Source of the DNA: Exiguobacterium sp.
GTDB taxonomy: Bacteria > Bacillota > Bacilli > Exiguobacteriales > Exiguobacteriaceae
Direction: 5' to 3'
DNA length: 64,000 nt
NCBI RefSeq assembly: GCF_020832205.1
Contig: NZ_JAFIFD010000042.1
Coordinates: forward strand, 54,659-118,658
The position numbers and the translations under genes were made by a program. How positions within the stretch are numbered: the stretch's first letter is position 1; every line of letters begins with the position of its first letter. Under the pieces are notes generated by a model, which worked only from the letters and a program-made list of their open reading frames with translations, ran no database searches and was not told the origin of the DNA. Of this stretch, positions 7,942 through 16,864 are shown piece by piece.

Positions 7942-9283
7942 TCCGCTTCCGGTATCCGAGGTCGTCCGTTATGTGAAACGACAGCTCGACGGTGATCCGG
8001 TGTTGCAACAAGTCGCTGTGATCGGCGAAATCTCTAACTTTAAGCGCTACGCTTCCGGGCACTGTTATTTCACGCTCAAAGATGAGTCGTCACGAATGAA
8101 GGCGATCATGTTTTCCCGAGATGCGAGGACGTTGACGTTTGACCCGACCGACGGTATGAGCGTCATCGTCGTCGCCCGTGTGACGATGTATGAATCGACC
8201 GGAGACGTGCAGTTGTACGTCGAGTTGATGCGTCAAGAAGGTGTTGGTCTCTTATATGAACGCTACGAAGCCCGAAAACGTGAACTCGAGGCGAAAGGGT
8301 GGTTCGCCGAGGAGCGCAAACGACCGCTCCCAGCTTTCCCTGAGCGAATCGGAATCGTCACCTCGCCGAAAGGGGCGGCGCTTCACGATATCGCGACAAC
8401 GCTCAGACGACGTGCCCCGCACGTCGCGATCACGTTCGCGCCGGTCGCGGTCCAAGGAGACACCTCGTCCGTGCAAGTGGCGAATGCGATCCGGTGGATG
8501 AACGAACGGACTGACTGTGACGTGTTGATCATCGGCCGCGGCGGCGGCTCGATCGAAGAGTTATGGGCGTTCAATGAAGATGCGGTCGTCGAAGCGATAT
8601 ACGATTCGACGATTCCCGTCATCTCTGCTGTCGGGCATGAGACGGACTTCACGCTGTCCGACTTTGTCGCCGACGTCCGGGCAGCGACCCCGACAGCGGC
8701 CGCGGAGCTCGCGACGGCGACGATCGAGGCGCAGCGAAAAGATGTGGAGCGATTGAGTGCGGCGCTCACGCGTGTCGTGACGACGCAAATGACAACGCTC
8801 CGGGAACGGGTCGAACGTATGAAAAACAGTTACGGCTTGAAGTCACCTCGCTATACGATCATGCAAAAACGCGAGCGGTTCGCCCAGGCCGAGATCCGGC
8901 TCGAGCAAGGCGTCGTCAAACAAGTGACGAGCGTCAAGCATCGTCTTGACGCCTCGGCCCACCGGCTTGACGTCAAGAACTTGATGCAAGTGTTTCGAAC
9001 GCATGAGGACCGGTTCCGACAATACGAAGGACGGTTCGACCGCATCAAACCGCTCGAGGGACCGACCGATCAGTTGGCCCGCGCCGCGGGACGACTGCAA
9101 GCAGTCAGTCCGCTCGCCGTCCTCGCCCGTGGCTACACGTTCATCGAGCAAGACGGCACGTACGTGAAAGATGTCAAACAACTACATGACGGCTTGGTGA
9201 CGATCCGCTTTCGGGATGGTCACGCTGTCGCGGAAGTGAAGGAGAGACATGATGGCGAAGAAACAAGAACAACAGACGTTTGA
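7934..9283 (+). CDS. xseA: Exodeoxyribonuclease VII large subunit
   Basis: Catalytic subunit of the single-strand-specific nuclease ExoVII, involved in mismatch repair and DNA end processing. The 449-aa protein has an N-terminal OB-fold (about 1-110), the catalytic domain with GIVTSPKGAALHDI (about 138-151), RGGGSIEELWAFN (about 201-213) and GHETDFTLSDFVADVRAATP (about 236-255), and a long coiled coil before the C-terminus. The start is GTG at 7934 inside the end of folD. It overlaps xseB by 32 bases, so the two subunits are translationally coupled. Confidence 0.94.
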   Translation: MANPLPVSEVVRYVKRQLDGDPVLQQVAVIGEISNFKRYASGHCYFTLKDESSRMKAIMFSRDARTLTFDPTDGMSVIVVARVTMYESTGDVQLYVELMRQEGVGLLYERYEARKRELEAKGWFAEERKRPLPAFPERIGIVTSPKGAALHDIATTLRRRAPHVAITFAPVAVQGDTSSVQVANAIRWMNERTDCDVLIIGRGGGSIEELWAFNEDAVVEAIYDSTIPVISAVGHETDFTLSDFVADVRAATPTAAAELATATIEAQRKDVERLSAALTRVVTTQMTTLRERVERMKNSYGLKSPRYTIMQKRERFAQAEIRLEQGVVKQVTSVKHRLDASAHRLDVKNLMQVFRTHEDRFRQYEGRFDRIKPLEGPTDQLARAAGRLQAVSPLAVLARGYTFIEQDGTYVKDVKQLHDGLVTIRFRDGHAVAEVKERHDGEETRTTDV

Positions 9284-9482
9284 AGCCGCACTAGCCCGAC
9301 TCGAAGAAATCGTCGCTCAGCTCGAGGCCGGCGACGTCGCGCTCGAAGAGGCGATGACGCTCTATGAGGAAGGGGTTCGTTTATCGGCCCTGTGCCAATC
9401 GAAGCTCGCGGCAGCCGAGAAAAAGATGGATGAGATTCTTGAACTCGACGGGACGCTCCGGGATAAAGGAGGCGCGTCATGA
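9252..9482 (+). CDS. xseB: Exodeoxyribonuclease VII small subunit
   Basis: Small helical subunit, 76 aa, which wraps along the XseA coiled coil; several copies bind each large subunit. The sequence has the family core FEAALARLEEIVAQLE (about 9-24), then LEEAMTLYEEGVRLSALC. AAGGAGAG at 9239-9246 serves either ATG 9249 or 9252; the second is chosen for spacing. It overlaps ispA by four bases (ATGA), keeping the folD-xseA-xseB-ispA run coupled. Confidence 0.92.
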   Translation: MAKKQEQQTFEAALARLEEIVAQLEAGDVALEEAMTLYEEGVRLSALCQSKLAAAEKKMDEILELDGTLRDKGGAS

Positions 9483-10357
9483 CTCGACAAGTCTCCCTTA
9501 GCCGATGGAAACAAGAAGTCGAACGAGCGCTCTCGACGTTCAACGAGCGTTCGGCGATGCCGTCGCGTCTCCACGACGCCATGACGTATTCACTCGAGGC
9601 GGGCGGAAAACGAATTCGGCCCGCGCTCGTCTACGCCGTCCTCGAGACGTACGGAAGGCCGCTTTCGCTCGGCCATGAAGTAGCGGCATCACTCGAGATG
9701 GTCCATACATACTCACTCATCCATGACGATTTGCCGGCGATGGATGACGACGACGTCCGGCGCGGCCGGCCGACGAATCATCGCCAGTTCGATGAGGCGA
9801 CCGCGATTCTCGCCGGAGACGCCTTGTTGACCGACGCGTTCGCGCTCCTTGCCTCTACGAACACGTCTCCTGAGAAAGTCGTCGCTTTGGTCGCCTCGTT
9901 CGGTCGTGCGGCCGGGAGCCGTGGCATGGTCGGCGGTCAGCTTGACGACATGCTCGCTGAAAAACAGAGCGGGGTCCCGCTCGAGACGCTCCAATCAATC
10001 CATGAGCGAAAGACGGGCGCTCTTCTCGTCTATGCGCTCGAAGCGGGCGCCATCCTCGCCGATGCGTCCGAGTCAGACCGGGAAGCGCTCAAAGCGTTCG
10101 GTCAGCACCTCGGAATCGCTTTCCAAATCCAAGACGACATTTTGGACGTCGAAGGGGACGAGGCGCTCATCGGCAAGCGTGTCGGCTCAGACGAACAAAA
10201 TGATAAGACGACGTATCCGAAGCTTCTCGGCTTGGACGGAGCCAAAGCGGCGCTCGACCGAGAGGTGACGATGGCAGAGGCTGAACTTGCCTCATTGTCC
10301 GTCGAGGCCCCGCTGTTGCGGGCACTTCTCGCCTTTGTCGTCGGACGCAATCATTGA
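9479..10357 (+). CDS. ispA: Farnesyl diphosphate synthase
   Basis: Polyprenyl synthetase making C15 farnesyl diphosphate from IPP and DMAPP/GPP. The 292-aa protein holds the first Asp-rich motif in HDDLPAMDDDD (about residues 80-90), preceded by the chain-length region HTYSLI, and the second motif DDILD (about 220-224) after GIAFQIQ. GGGKRIRP near residue 42 binds diphosphate. The start overlaps xseB. A terminator follows, so dxs is transcribed at least partly from its own promoter. Confidence 0.93.
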   Translation: MTRQVSLSRWKQEVERALSTFNERSAMPSRLHDAMTYSLEAGGKRIRPALVYAVLETYGRPLSLGHEVAASLEMVHTYSLIHDDLPAMDDDDVRRGRPTNHRQFDEATAILAGDALLTDAFALLASTNTSPEKVVALVASFGRAAGSRGMVGGQLDDMLAEKQSGVPLETLQSIHERKTGALLVYALEAGAILADASESDREALKAFGQHLGIAFQIQDDILDVEGDEALIGKRVGSDEQNDKTTYPKLLGLDGAKAALDREVTMAEAELASLSVEAPLLRALLAFVVGRNH

Positions 10358-10361
10358 CAGT

Positions 10362-10397
10362 GGTGACACGATAACACATCGTGTCACCTTTGTTTTT
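10362..10397 (+). terminator. Terminator after ispA
   Basis: Perfect 11-bp stem GGTGACACGAT/ATCGTGTCACC (10362-10372 and 10378-10388) with loop AACAC, then a T-rich tract. Confidence 0.87.
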
Positions 10398-10479
10398 GTG
10401 AATGTATGGCATCCTTGGACACATTCTTGTAAAATGTAAGGTACGAATCAGTAATAAGATAGGAGAAAGGATGGTCATC

Positions 10480-12369
10480 ATGGACTTGACATCCATTCAA
10501 GACCCGTCATTCCTGAAACGAATGTCGGTAACTGAGATGGAAGCGCTCAGCGCCGACATCCGACGGTTCTTGATTGAAAAATTGGCAGAAACGGGAGGGC
10601 ATCTGGCGCCGAACCTTGGCGTCGTCGAGTTGACGCTTGCCTTGCACCGTGTATTCGACAGTCCGAACGACCAGCTCGTATGGGACGTAGGGCATCAAGC
10701 GTACGTCCACAAAATTTTGACGGGACGGACGAAACAGTTCGATACGCTCCGTCAATACAACGGCTTGTGCGGCTTCCCGAAACGTTGCGAGAGCGACCAT
10801 GACGTCTGGGAGACCGGGCATAGCTCGACTTCGCTCTCGGCGGCGATGGGAATCGCCATCGCCAACGAATTGAAAGGGTCACAAGACCGTGCCATCGCTA
10901 TTATCGGGGACGGGGCACTCACCGGAGGGATGGCGCTCGAAGCGCTCAACCATATCGGCGCCGAGAAACAAAACGTGATCGTCATCTTGAACGATAATGA
11001 GATGTCAATCGCCCCGAACGTCGGGGCGATGCACAACATGCTCGGACGAATGCGTGCCTCGCGCAAGTTGAAGCATGCCCGCGAGGAGATCGAGTCGCTC
11101 ATCAAACACATCCCGATCGTCGGTGGACCGCTTGAACGAAGCGGGGAACGCGTCAAAGATATGCTCAAGTCGGCGCTCATCCCAGGAACGTTTTTTGAAG
11201 AACTCGGTTTCACATACTTCGGACCGACGGACGGCCATGATTTGAAAGATCTTCTCGAGACGCTCGAGTATGCGAAAAAGATTGACGGACCAGTACTCGT
11301 CCACGTCATCACGAAAAAAGGCAAAGGATACCGTCCGGCCGAACTCGACGGTGTCGGGACGTGGCATGGCCTCGGACCGTATAAGATCGAATCAGGGGAA
11401 GTCATTAAAGGCAAAGTGAAAGGTCCGAGTTATTCGAAAGTCGTCGCCGAGACGATCACGAAAGTGGCGGAGACGGACGACCGTGTGACACTGATCACGC
11501 CAGCGATGAGCGTCGGATCGAAGCTCGACTGCTTCAATGCCAAGTTCCCTGAACGCATGTTTGACGTCGGCATCGCCGAACAGCATGCGGTGACACTCGC
11601 AGGCGGTCAGGCGACGCAAGGGTTGAAACCGGTCGTCTCGATTTATTCGACTTTCTTCCAACGCGCCTACGATCAACTCGTGCACGATATTTGCCGTCAA
11701 AACTTGAACGTTGTCTTCACGATTGACCGTTCCGGTCTCGTCGGTGCGGACGGGGAGACGCACCAAGGCGTGTTCGATATCGCCTTCATGCGCCATGTGC
11801 CGAACATCCGCATCTTGATGGCGAAAGATGAAGCCGAGCTGCAACGACTCGTCTATTCGGCGCTCCGTTACGATGACGGTCCGATCGCGATCCGCTTCCC
11901 GCGCGGAGAAGGCATCGGTGTCCCGATGAGCGATACGCTTCAAGAGCTCCCGCTAGACGTTTGGGAAGTCGAGGCCGAAGGAACGGACGTCGCCATCTTG
12001 ACGTTCGGTCCGCAAGTGCAAGACGCGCTCGAAGTACGAGCATTGTTAGAAGGACAAGTGAGCGTCCGTGTCATCAACTGTCGGACGATCAAACCGCTCG
12101 ACGACGTCATGCTCACATCGCTCTATGAAGAAGGCATCCCGCTCGTGACACTCGAAGAGGCGGTGCTAGCCGGAGGGTTCGGCAGCAGCGTCCTCGAACA
12201 CGCCAGCGATGCGAGACAGTTCCCGCGTGTCCTGCGACTCGGCATCCCGGATCGTTATATCGAGCACGGCGGCGTCAACCAACTACTTGAAGAGATCGGG
12301 CTCAGACCGTCACAAATCGCCGAATCGGTACAACAATTCGTCCAAGTGACAAATCGACAGAATGTGTGA
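10480..12369 (+). CDS. dxs: 1-deoxy-D-xylulose-5-phosphate synthase
   Basis: First enzyme of the MEP isoprenoid pathway, condensing pyruvate and glyceraldehyde 3-phosphate with TPP. The protein is 629 aa from ATG 10480; AGGAGAAAGG ends at 10470, abutting the in-frame ATG at 10471, so the ATG with nine-base spacing is chosen. TPP/Mg motif [15 protein letters not shown] lies near residue 146, the transketolase-type pyrimidine domain has [15 protein letters not shown] near 420, and the C-terminal domain ends normally. Pairing with ispA places both ends of prenyl diphosphate synthesis together, as in B. subtilis. Confidence 0.95.
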   Translation: MDLTSIQDPSFLKRMSVTEMEALSADIRRFLIEKLAETGGHLAPNLGVVELTLALHRVFDSPNDQLVWDVGHQAYVHKILTGRTKQFDTLRQYNGLCGFPKRCESDHDVWETGHSSTSLSAAMGIAIANELKGSQDRAIAIIGDGALTGGMALEALNHIGAEKQNVIVILNDNEMSIAPNVGAMHNMLGRMRASRKLKHAREEIESLIKHIPIVGGPLERSGERVKDMLKSALIPGTFFEELGFTYFGPTDGHDLKDLLETLEYAKKIDGPVLVHVITKKGKGYRPAELDGVGTWHGLGPYKIESGEVIKGKVKGPSYSKVVAETITKVAETDDRVTLITPAMSVGSKLDCFNAKFPERMFDVGIAEQHAVTLAGGQATQGLKPVVSIYSTFFQRAYDQLVHDICRQNLNVVFTIDRSGLVGADGETHQGVFDIAFMRHVPNIRILMAKDEAELQRLVYSALRYDDGPIAIRFPRGEGIGVPMSDTLQELPLDVWEVEAEGTDVAILTFGPQVQDALEVRALLEGQVSVRVINCRTIKPLDDVMLTSLYEEGIPLVTLEEAVLAGGFGSSVLEHASDARQFPRVLRLGIPDRYIEHGGVNQLLEEIGLRPSQIAESVQQFVQVTNRQNV

Positions 12370-12375
12370 GGAACT

Positions 12376-13197
12376 ATGGAAAAACGAAAGAAAACTAGAT
12401 TAGACGTATTACTCGTCGACCGCGGATTAGCGGAGACGAGAGAGAAAGCGAAACGGTCCGTCATGGCTGGACTCGTCTACAGCGGGACAGAACGGCTCGA
12501 CAAGGCGGGCGATAAAGTGTTCGATGACATCCCGCTCGAAGTGAAAGGGCAAGTCATCCCATACGTCGGACGGGGCGGGCTCAAGCTTGAAAAAGCGCTC
12601 GCCGTGTTTCCGCTCGATGTGACTGACAAAGTCGGGATCGACATCGGTTCCTCGACCGGCGGTTTCACTGACTGTGCCCTTCAAAATGGCGCCCGTCAGA
12701 TGTATGCGGTCGATGTCGGCTATAACCAACTCGCTTGGAAACTTCGGAGCGACGAACGCGTCGTCGTCATGGAACGGGTGAACTTCCGTCATGCGACGGC
12801 AGACCAATTCGCGGTCGCCCCGGATTTTGCGACGATTGACGTCTCGTTCATCTCGCTTCGGTTGATGATTCCGCCGCTCAAGCACATCTTGAAACCGGAT
12901 GGCGTCGTCATGGCCCTCGTCAAACCACAGTTCGAGGCCGGTAAAGCGGACGTCGGCAAAAAAGGCATCGTCCGTGACCGGGCTGTCCATGAACGGGTCG
13001 TCGCTGACATGGTGCGCTATTTTGCCTCAGAAGGCTTCCACGTCGAAGGACTCGACTTCTCGCCGATTACCGGCGGGGACGGGAACATCGAATTTCTGTT
13101 GTTCGCCCGCTTCACCGGTGTCGGTGGGGTCGACCCAGCGCTCGACGTGTCCGCGGTCATCGAAGCGGCTCATACGCAATTGAAAAAGAACGCATGA
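12376..13197 (+). CDS. yqxC: TlyA/YqxC-family 2'-O-methyltransferase
   Basis: TlyA-type protein of 273 aa, expected to methylate ribose 2'-OH in rRNA. An S4 RNA-binding domain covers about residues 6-65 (RLDVLLVDRGLAETREKAKR) and a FtsJ-like Rossmann methyltransferase follows. The SAM motif is DIGSSTGGFTDCALQNGA (about 94-111); VDVGYNQLAWKLR, a catalytic Asp in IDVSFISLR and a Lys in LVKPQFEAG complete the catalytic set. It follows dxs by six bases and is ended by a terminator. In B. subtilis the same gene sits between dxs and ahrC. Confidence 0.9.
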   Translation: MEKRKKTRLDVLLVDRGLAETREKAKRSVMAGLVYSGTERLDKAGDKVFDDIPLEVKGQVIPYVGRGGLKLEKALAVFPLDVTDKVGIDIGSSTGGFTDCALQNGARQMYAVDVGYNQLAWKLRSDERVVVMERVNFRHATADQFAVAPDFATIDVSFISLRLMIPPLKHILKPDGVVMALVKPQFEAGKADVGKKGIVRDRAVHERVVADMVRYFASEGFHVEGLDFSPITGGDGNIEFLLFARFTGVGGVDPALDVSAVIEAAHTQLKKNA

Positions 13198-13225
13198 CCT
13201 GCAGACATTCGTCTGCAGGTTTTTT
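13197..13225 (+). terminator. Terminator after yqxC
   Basis: Perfect stem ACCTGCAGAC (13197-13206) with GTCTGCAGGT (13211-13220), loop ATTC, then a T-run; the stem begins at the last base of the stop codon. Confidence 0.88.
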
Positions 13226-13341
13226 GATAGACGAACGAAGGACAGGATGATTGAATTCATCTTTCGAAAGCTAGACCTTTTTTCGACAATACTTTAGAAT
13301 GAACATGAGTATGTGAAACGGAAAAAGAGGTGTCAGCGAGG

Positions 13342-13791
13342 ATGAACAAAGGACAGCGCTTGATTAAAATTCGTGAGATTGTCACAAATCGTGAGGTCGA
13401 GACGCAAGATGAACTCGTGGACGAACTGCATCGCGCCGGATATCCGGTGACGCAGGCGACCGTGTCGCGAGACATTAAAGAACTGCATCTCGTGAAAGTA
13501 CCGCTCAACGACGGACGGTATAAATACAGTCTCCCAGCCGACCAACGCTTCAATCCGTACGGAAAGATGAAGCGGATCTTGGGGGACAGCTTCGTCTCGG
13601 TCGACTCGGCCCAAAACTTGGTCGTCATGAAAGTGTTGCCTGGCAATGCCGATGCGATCGGCGTCTTGATCGACCACTTGTCGTGGGACGAATTGATCGG
13701 CACGGTATGTGGGGACGATACGATCTTGATGATCGCCCGCGATGAGCGGCAAGCGAAGCAAATCATCGAACGACTACTCGGAATGTTATGA
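13342..13791 (+). CDS. argR: Arginine repressor ArgR/AhrC
   Basis: Hexameric arginine-dependent regulator that represses arginine synthesis and activates catabolism. From ATG 13342 the protein is 149 aa, the usual AhrC length; AGAGGTG (13325-13331) gives a spacing of about 10. The N-terminal winged helix carries [20 protein letters not shown] and [11 protein letters not shown]; the C-terminal oligomerisation domain has [13 protein letters not shown], with the paired Asp residues that bind arginine. It ends 13 bases before recN. No obvious ARG box was recognised in its own upstream region. Confidence 0.95.
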   Translation: MNKGQRLIKIREIVTNREVETQDELVDELHRAGYPVTQATVSRDIKELHLVKVPLNDGRYKYSLPADQRFNPYGKMKRILGDSFVSVDSAQNLVVMKVLPGNADAIGVLIDHLSWDELIGTVCGDDTILMIARDERQAKQIIERLLGML

Positions 13792-13804
13792 GGTGAATGA
13801 ACGT

Positions 13805-15502
13805 ATGTTAGCAGAACTGTCGATCAAACAATTTGCGATCATCGATGAGTTGAACATCGGATTCAATCGAGGGATGACGGTGCTTACCGGGGAAACGGGC
13901 GCCGGGAAGTCGATTTTGCTCGACGCGATCGGCCTTCTCGTCGGTGGACGAGGCTCGAGCGAGTTCGTCCGCTACGGTCAAGACAAGGCGGAGATCGAGG
14001 GACTGTTCATCGTCGAAGCCGGACACCCGATTCTTGAGGCGGCGCAACAGTACGGCATCGACATCGAGGAAGGGACGGTCATCTTGCGCCGTGATCTACA
14101 TAGCAGCGGTAAAAGTGTCTGTCGCGTCAACGGAAAGATGATGCCGCTCTCGACGTTGCGAGAGCTAGGGCGTCTTCTCGTCGACATCCACGGGCAACAT
14201 GAGCATCAACATTTGATGGACGCCGAATATCATCTCGGCATTTTGGATAACTTTGCCGAGGCTGAAGTGACGCCGCTCCTTGAACAGTACCGGCAAGCGT
14301 ACGCCGCTTACAACGCCGTCGCGACCGAATTGAAACGGCTCAGCCAAAGCGAACAAGAGTTGGCGCAACGGATGGACTTGTTGGCGTTTCAAACGAATGA
14401 GATCGAGGCGGCGGCACTGAATATCGGGGAAGAGCAAGCGCTCACGGAAGAGCGGGATGAACTCGCGAACTTTGAACGGATTCACCAACACGTCCGTCTG
14501 TCGTACGAGGCCGTCGCCGACGAGTCGAGAGGTCTCGACCAAATCGGCATGGCGATGCGGGAGATGGAAGAGGCGTCGACGTTATCGTCTTCGCTGCAGC
14601 CGATGAGTGAGACGATCTCAAATGCTTACTTCATGTTGGAAGACGCCAAATTTCAGCTCAGGGACCAGCTCGATTCGCTCGAGTTCGATCCGGTCCGTCT
14701 CGACGAGATCGAGACGCGCCTCGCTTTGTTCCAACAGTTGAAACGGAAATACGGGGCGACAATCGATGAAGTCATCGCCTACGGTGAAAAAGTGGCGGAC
14801 GAGTTAAAATCGATGACGAATCGGGAAGAACATCTTCAAGAACTAACCGACCGGCTCGCAACGCTCGAGACGAGCGTACGCGAGACGGGACTCGCCCTCT
14901 CGGCGGCCCGGAAGCGTGCCGCCACTGGTCTTGAGGAAGCGATTCATCGTGAGTTGCAGGAACTGTATATGGAAAAGACGCGGTTTGAAGTCCGTTTCAA
15001 AGAGAGCGGATACAGGGCGGACGGACTTGACCAAGTCGAGTTTTACATGATGACGAACGTCGGTGAGCCGTTCAAGCCACTGGCGAAAGTTGCCTCGGGT
15101 GGAGAATTGTCACGAGTCATGCTCGCCTTGAAATCGATCTTTTCACGGACGGTCGGAGTCGCCTCAATCATCTTTGATGAAGTCGATACGGGTGTATCCG
15201 GCCGCGTCGCGCAAGCGATGGGCGAGAAGATTTTCCGTCTGTCGGTCGGCTCACAAGTGCTCTGTATCACGCATTTGGCGCAAGTGGCCGCAATGGCCGA
15301 CCAGCATTTGTATATCACGAAGTCAGAGACCGACGAGCGCACGAAGACGAACGTCAGCACGCTCGACCGGTCTGAGCGCATCGACGAACTCGGCCGGATG
15401 ATTGCCGGGGCGCAAATGACGGAGTTGACGAAGCAGCATGTGGAGGAACTGCTCGATATGTCCCTCCAACTAAAACGGAAGTTCATCGAAGGAGTGTCTT
15501 AA
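13805..15502 (+). CDS. recN: DNA repair protein RecN
   Basis: SMC-like ATPase that gathers at double-strand breaks. The 565-aa protein has the N-terminal ATPase half with Walker A GETGAGKSI (about 31-39), long central coiled coil (about 150-380), and the C-terminal half with SGGELSRVMLALKSI (signature) and IIFDEVDTGVSG (Walker B). The HGQHEHQHL motif near residue 132 is family-typical. GAGGTGAATGAACGT before ATG 13805 decides this start over upstream in-frame codons. It runs directly into spo0A with no gap. Confidence 0.95.
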   Translation: MLAELSIKQFAIIDELNIGFNRGMTVLTGETGAGKSILLDAIGLLVGGRGSSEFVRYGQDKAEIEGLFIVEAGHPILEAAQQYGIDIEEGTVILRRDLHSSGKSVCRVNGKMMPLSTLRELGRLLVDIHGQHEHQHLMDAEYHLGILDNFAEAEVTPLLEQYRQAYAAYNAVATELKRLSQSEQELAQRMDLLAFQTNEIEAAALNIGEEQALTEERDELANFERIHQHVRLSYEAVADESRGLDQIGMAMREMEEASTLSSSLQPMSETISNAYFMLEDAKFQLRDQLDSLEFDPVRLDEIETRLALFQQLKRKYGATIDEVIAYGEKVADELKSMTNREEHLQELTDRLATLETSVRETGLALSAARKRAATGLEEAIHRELQELYMEKTRFEVRFKESGYRADGLDQVEFYMMTNVGEPFKPLAKVASGGELSRVMLALKSIFSRTVGVASIIFDEVDTGVSGRVAQAMGEKIFRLSVGSQVLCITHLAQVAAMADQHLYITKSETDERTKTNVSTLDRSERIDELGRMIAGAQMTELTKQHVEELLDMSLQLKRKFIEGVS

Positions 15503-16234
15503 TTGATTACATTATGCATCGCGGACGACAATCGAGAAATCGTCGATTTGTTGACCCGCCAACTAGAGACCGAGACCGATTTGAAGGTCGTCGGGACTGC
15601 CTTTGACGGCGAGGCGTGCTTAGACGTCGTCAAGACACACCAACCAGACGTGTTGTTGCTAGACATCATCATGCCTCATCTCGACGGCATCGGGGTGCTC
15701 GAACGGCTCCAGGACGAAATGGACAAGGCGAAGCCGGAAGTCATCATGCTCAGCGCGTTCGGGAAAGACGAAGTCACGAAGCAAGCCGTTCAACTCGGTG
15801 CTTCCTACTTTCTCGTCAAACCGTTCAACATCCAACAATTGATCGCCAAAATCCGGGAACTCGCTGCCGGCTCGAACCGTGAGTTCGAAGCGATGTCGCC
15901 GGAAGAACTCGACATTTCGCTCTTGTTGCAACAGCTCGGCATCTCGCCGCGCATCAAAGGATTCAAGTATATCCGTCAAGCGGTCATTTACGTCCGGGAA
16001 CGCCAAGAATTGCTCGGTCTGATCACGAAAGAGCTGTACCCGATGATCGCCAAAGAACATGAGACGACGTCGTCTCGTGTCGAGCGGGCGATGCGTCATG
16101 CCATCAAGACGGCGTGGGAGAACGGCATGCGTGATCATGAAATGTTCAATGGACGCCCGGAACGCGAGCGCAGTCCGAAAAACTCAGAATTTATTTCTTA
16201 TTTCGTTACGTACCAATCGTTCAAGCATCAATAA
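15503..16234 (+). CDS. spo0A: Spo0A-type response regulator
   Basis: Response regulator of 243 aa closely resembling Spo0A, the phosphorelay master regulator. The receiver domain (about 1-120) has the acidic pair ADDNRE, the phosphoacceptor Asp in LLDIIMPHLDG, and LVKPF. The Spo0A_C DNA-binding domain carries the near-invariant recognition segment TTSSRVERAMRHAIKTAW (about 194-211) and the terminal NSEFI. The hinge is shorter than in B. subtilis. The start is TTG directly after the recN stop; AAGGAGTG gives good spacing. spoIVB, which separates recN and spo0A in spore formers, is absent, suggesting Spo0A kept for non-sporulation roles such as stationary-phase or biofilm control. Confidence 0.93.
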   Translation: MITLCIADDNREIVDLLTRQLETETDLKVVGTAFDGEACLDVVKTHQPDVLLLDIIMPHLDGIGVLERLQDEMDKAKPEVIMLSAFGKDEVTKQAVQLGASYFLVKPFNIQQLIAKIRELAAGSNREFEAMSPEELDISLLLQQLGISPRIKGFKYIRQAVIYVRERQELLGLITKELYPMIAKEHETTSSRVERAMRHAIKTAWENGMRDHEMFNGRPERERSPKNSEFISYFVTYQSFKHQ

Positions 16235-16240
16235 TGAGGG

Positions 16241-16267
16241 AATCAGGGGCACCCCTGATTTTCTTTT
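16241..16267 (+). terminator. Terminator after spo0A
   Basis: Nine-bp stem AATCAGGGG/CCCCTGATT (16241-16249 and 16252-16260) followed by a T-rich tract. Confidence 0.82.
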
Positions 16268-16277
16268 ACATTGTGAA

Positions 16278-16314
16278 GGAAAGCGCTTGCAATTTTCTCG
16301 TTACTTGTTATAAT
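16278..16314 (+). promoter_or_regulatory. Strong sigma-A promoter overlapped by a cre site
   Basis: TTGCAA (16287-16292) and TATAAT (16309-16314) lie 16 bases apart, with an extended -10 (TGT). GGAAAGCGCTTGCA (16278-16291) matches the catabolite-responsive element consensus TGWAARCGYTWNCW at every position but the first and covers most of the -35 box. CcpA binding there should repress the downstream RNA when preferred sugars are present. No coding gene follows for the transcript. Confidence 0.75.
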
Positions 16315-16320
16315 AAAGGT

Positions 16321-16846
16321 GTACCAAGTTACTTGGACGAGCGTCAGATGAGCGCTTTCTAGTCTGTTCCGGAACAGGGTAGAGCAAGAAATCATCTCGG
16401 TTCGCCATCCGTCAATGGCTCAGAGGTGGGAACGACATCTCAAATCGTCACAACGTCCCGACGAGAGGTCGCGACGTTCGCTCATTCGCGAGACGGTTCT
16501 GGTCACGGTTCGAAGCTAGGGACCGCGCCAGGGAAAACGAATCGTTCAGTTGACCAAAAGGAGTGTTGTCAACCGTTGAACAGTTTATGGCAAGCGTTCG
16601 ACTTCACGATGGATGGTTTGACATGACCCGATGAATTTACGTTAGTAACTCGAATGGGTACGTTTCCGTTCACGCAAGACGGCAGTTACTAGTTTCTTTC
16701 AAACTTCTTCATTAAGAAGACCGTTGGTCATCATGTCACGAGTAGTATAGCAAGTAGGAGAGGAGATCATCCGTAGTGATCACAATTCAATATGAATAAA
16801 AAGGTTCCGCACTTGAAATGAAGTCAAGTTAGGGAACCTTTTTTTT
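16321..16846 (+). ncRNA. Candidate structured noncoding RNA, about 525 nt, family not recognised
   Basis: A stretch without a credible ORF runs from the expected start site near 16321 to a strong terminator ending at 16846. It contains many inverted repeats: CCAAG/CTTGG (16324-16336), palindrome CTGTTCCGGAACAG (16364-16377), a 10-bp hairpin with one C-C mismatch (16452-16478), CGGTTC/GGACCG (16506-16525), a two-part stem GTTCA-GTTGAC with GTCAAC-CGT-TGAAC (16544-16581) with SD-like AAAGGAG in its loop, an 8-bp pairing of 16643-16650 with 16684-16691, CTTCTT/AAGAAG (16704-16719) and GATCA/TGATC (16765-16781). RNase P, tmRNA, SRP and T-box signature motifs were looked for and not seen. Whether it belongs to a known large RNA class such as OLE could not be decided by eye. 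Confidence 0.7.
16803..16846. terminator. Terminator of the noncoding RNA, also facing DUF2627 gene
   Basis: GGTTCC (16803-16808) pairs with GGAACC (16833-16838), with an inner CTTGA/TCAAG helix, followed by eight T. On the minus strand the stem is followed by T residues too, so it can end the convergent DUF2627 transcript. Confidence 0.87.
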
Positions 16847-16864
16847 GTGTGCACCGAATTTTCA

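Noticed and set aside
10358..10479. OLE RNA between ispA and dxs
   Set aside because: Only 122 bases separate the genes and they hold a terminator; there is no room for an RNA of about 600 nt.
13282..13288. TTCGACA, a possible Spo0A box upstream of argR
   Set aside because: A single seven-base match is expected often in a sequence rich in TCGAC; no second box or promoter context supports it.
16426..16626. A 66-codon ORF inside the proposed noncoding RNA
   Set aside because: It starts with GTG without a properly spaced ribosome binding site, its translation has no protein-like pattern, and it crosses several predicted helices.
16321..16846. T-box, tmRNA, RNase P RNA or SRP RNA
   Set aside because: No AGGGTGGNACCGCG, no terminal tRNA-like halves, no GAGGAAAGTCC or ACAGAA core motifs were found. 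The GGTTCGAAGC at 16508 looks like a T-loop by chance.
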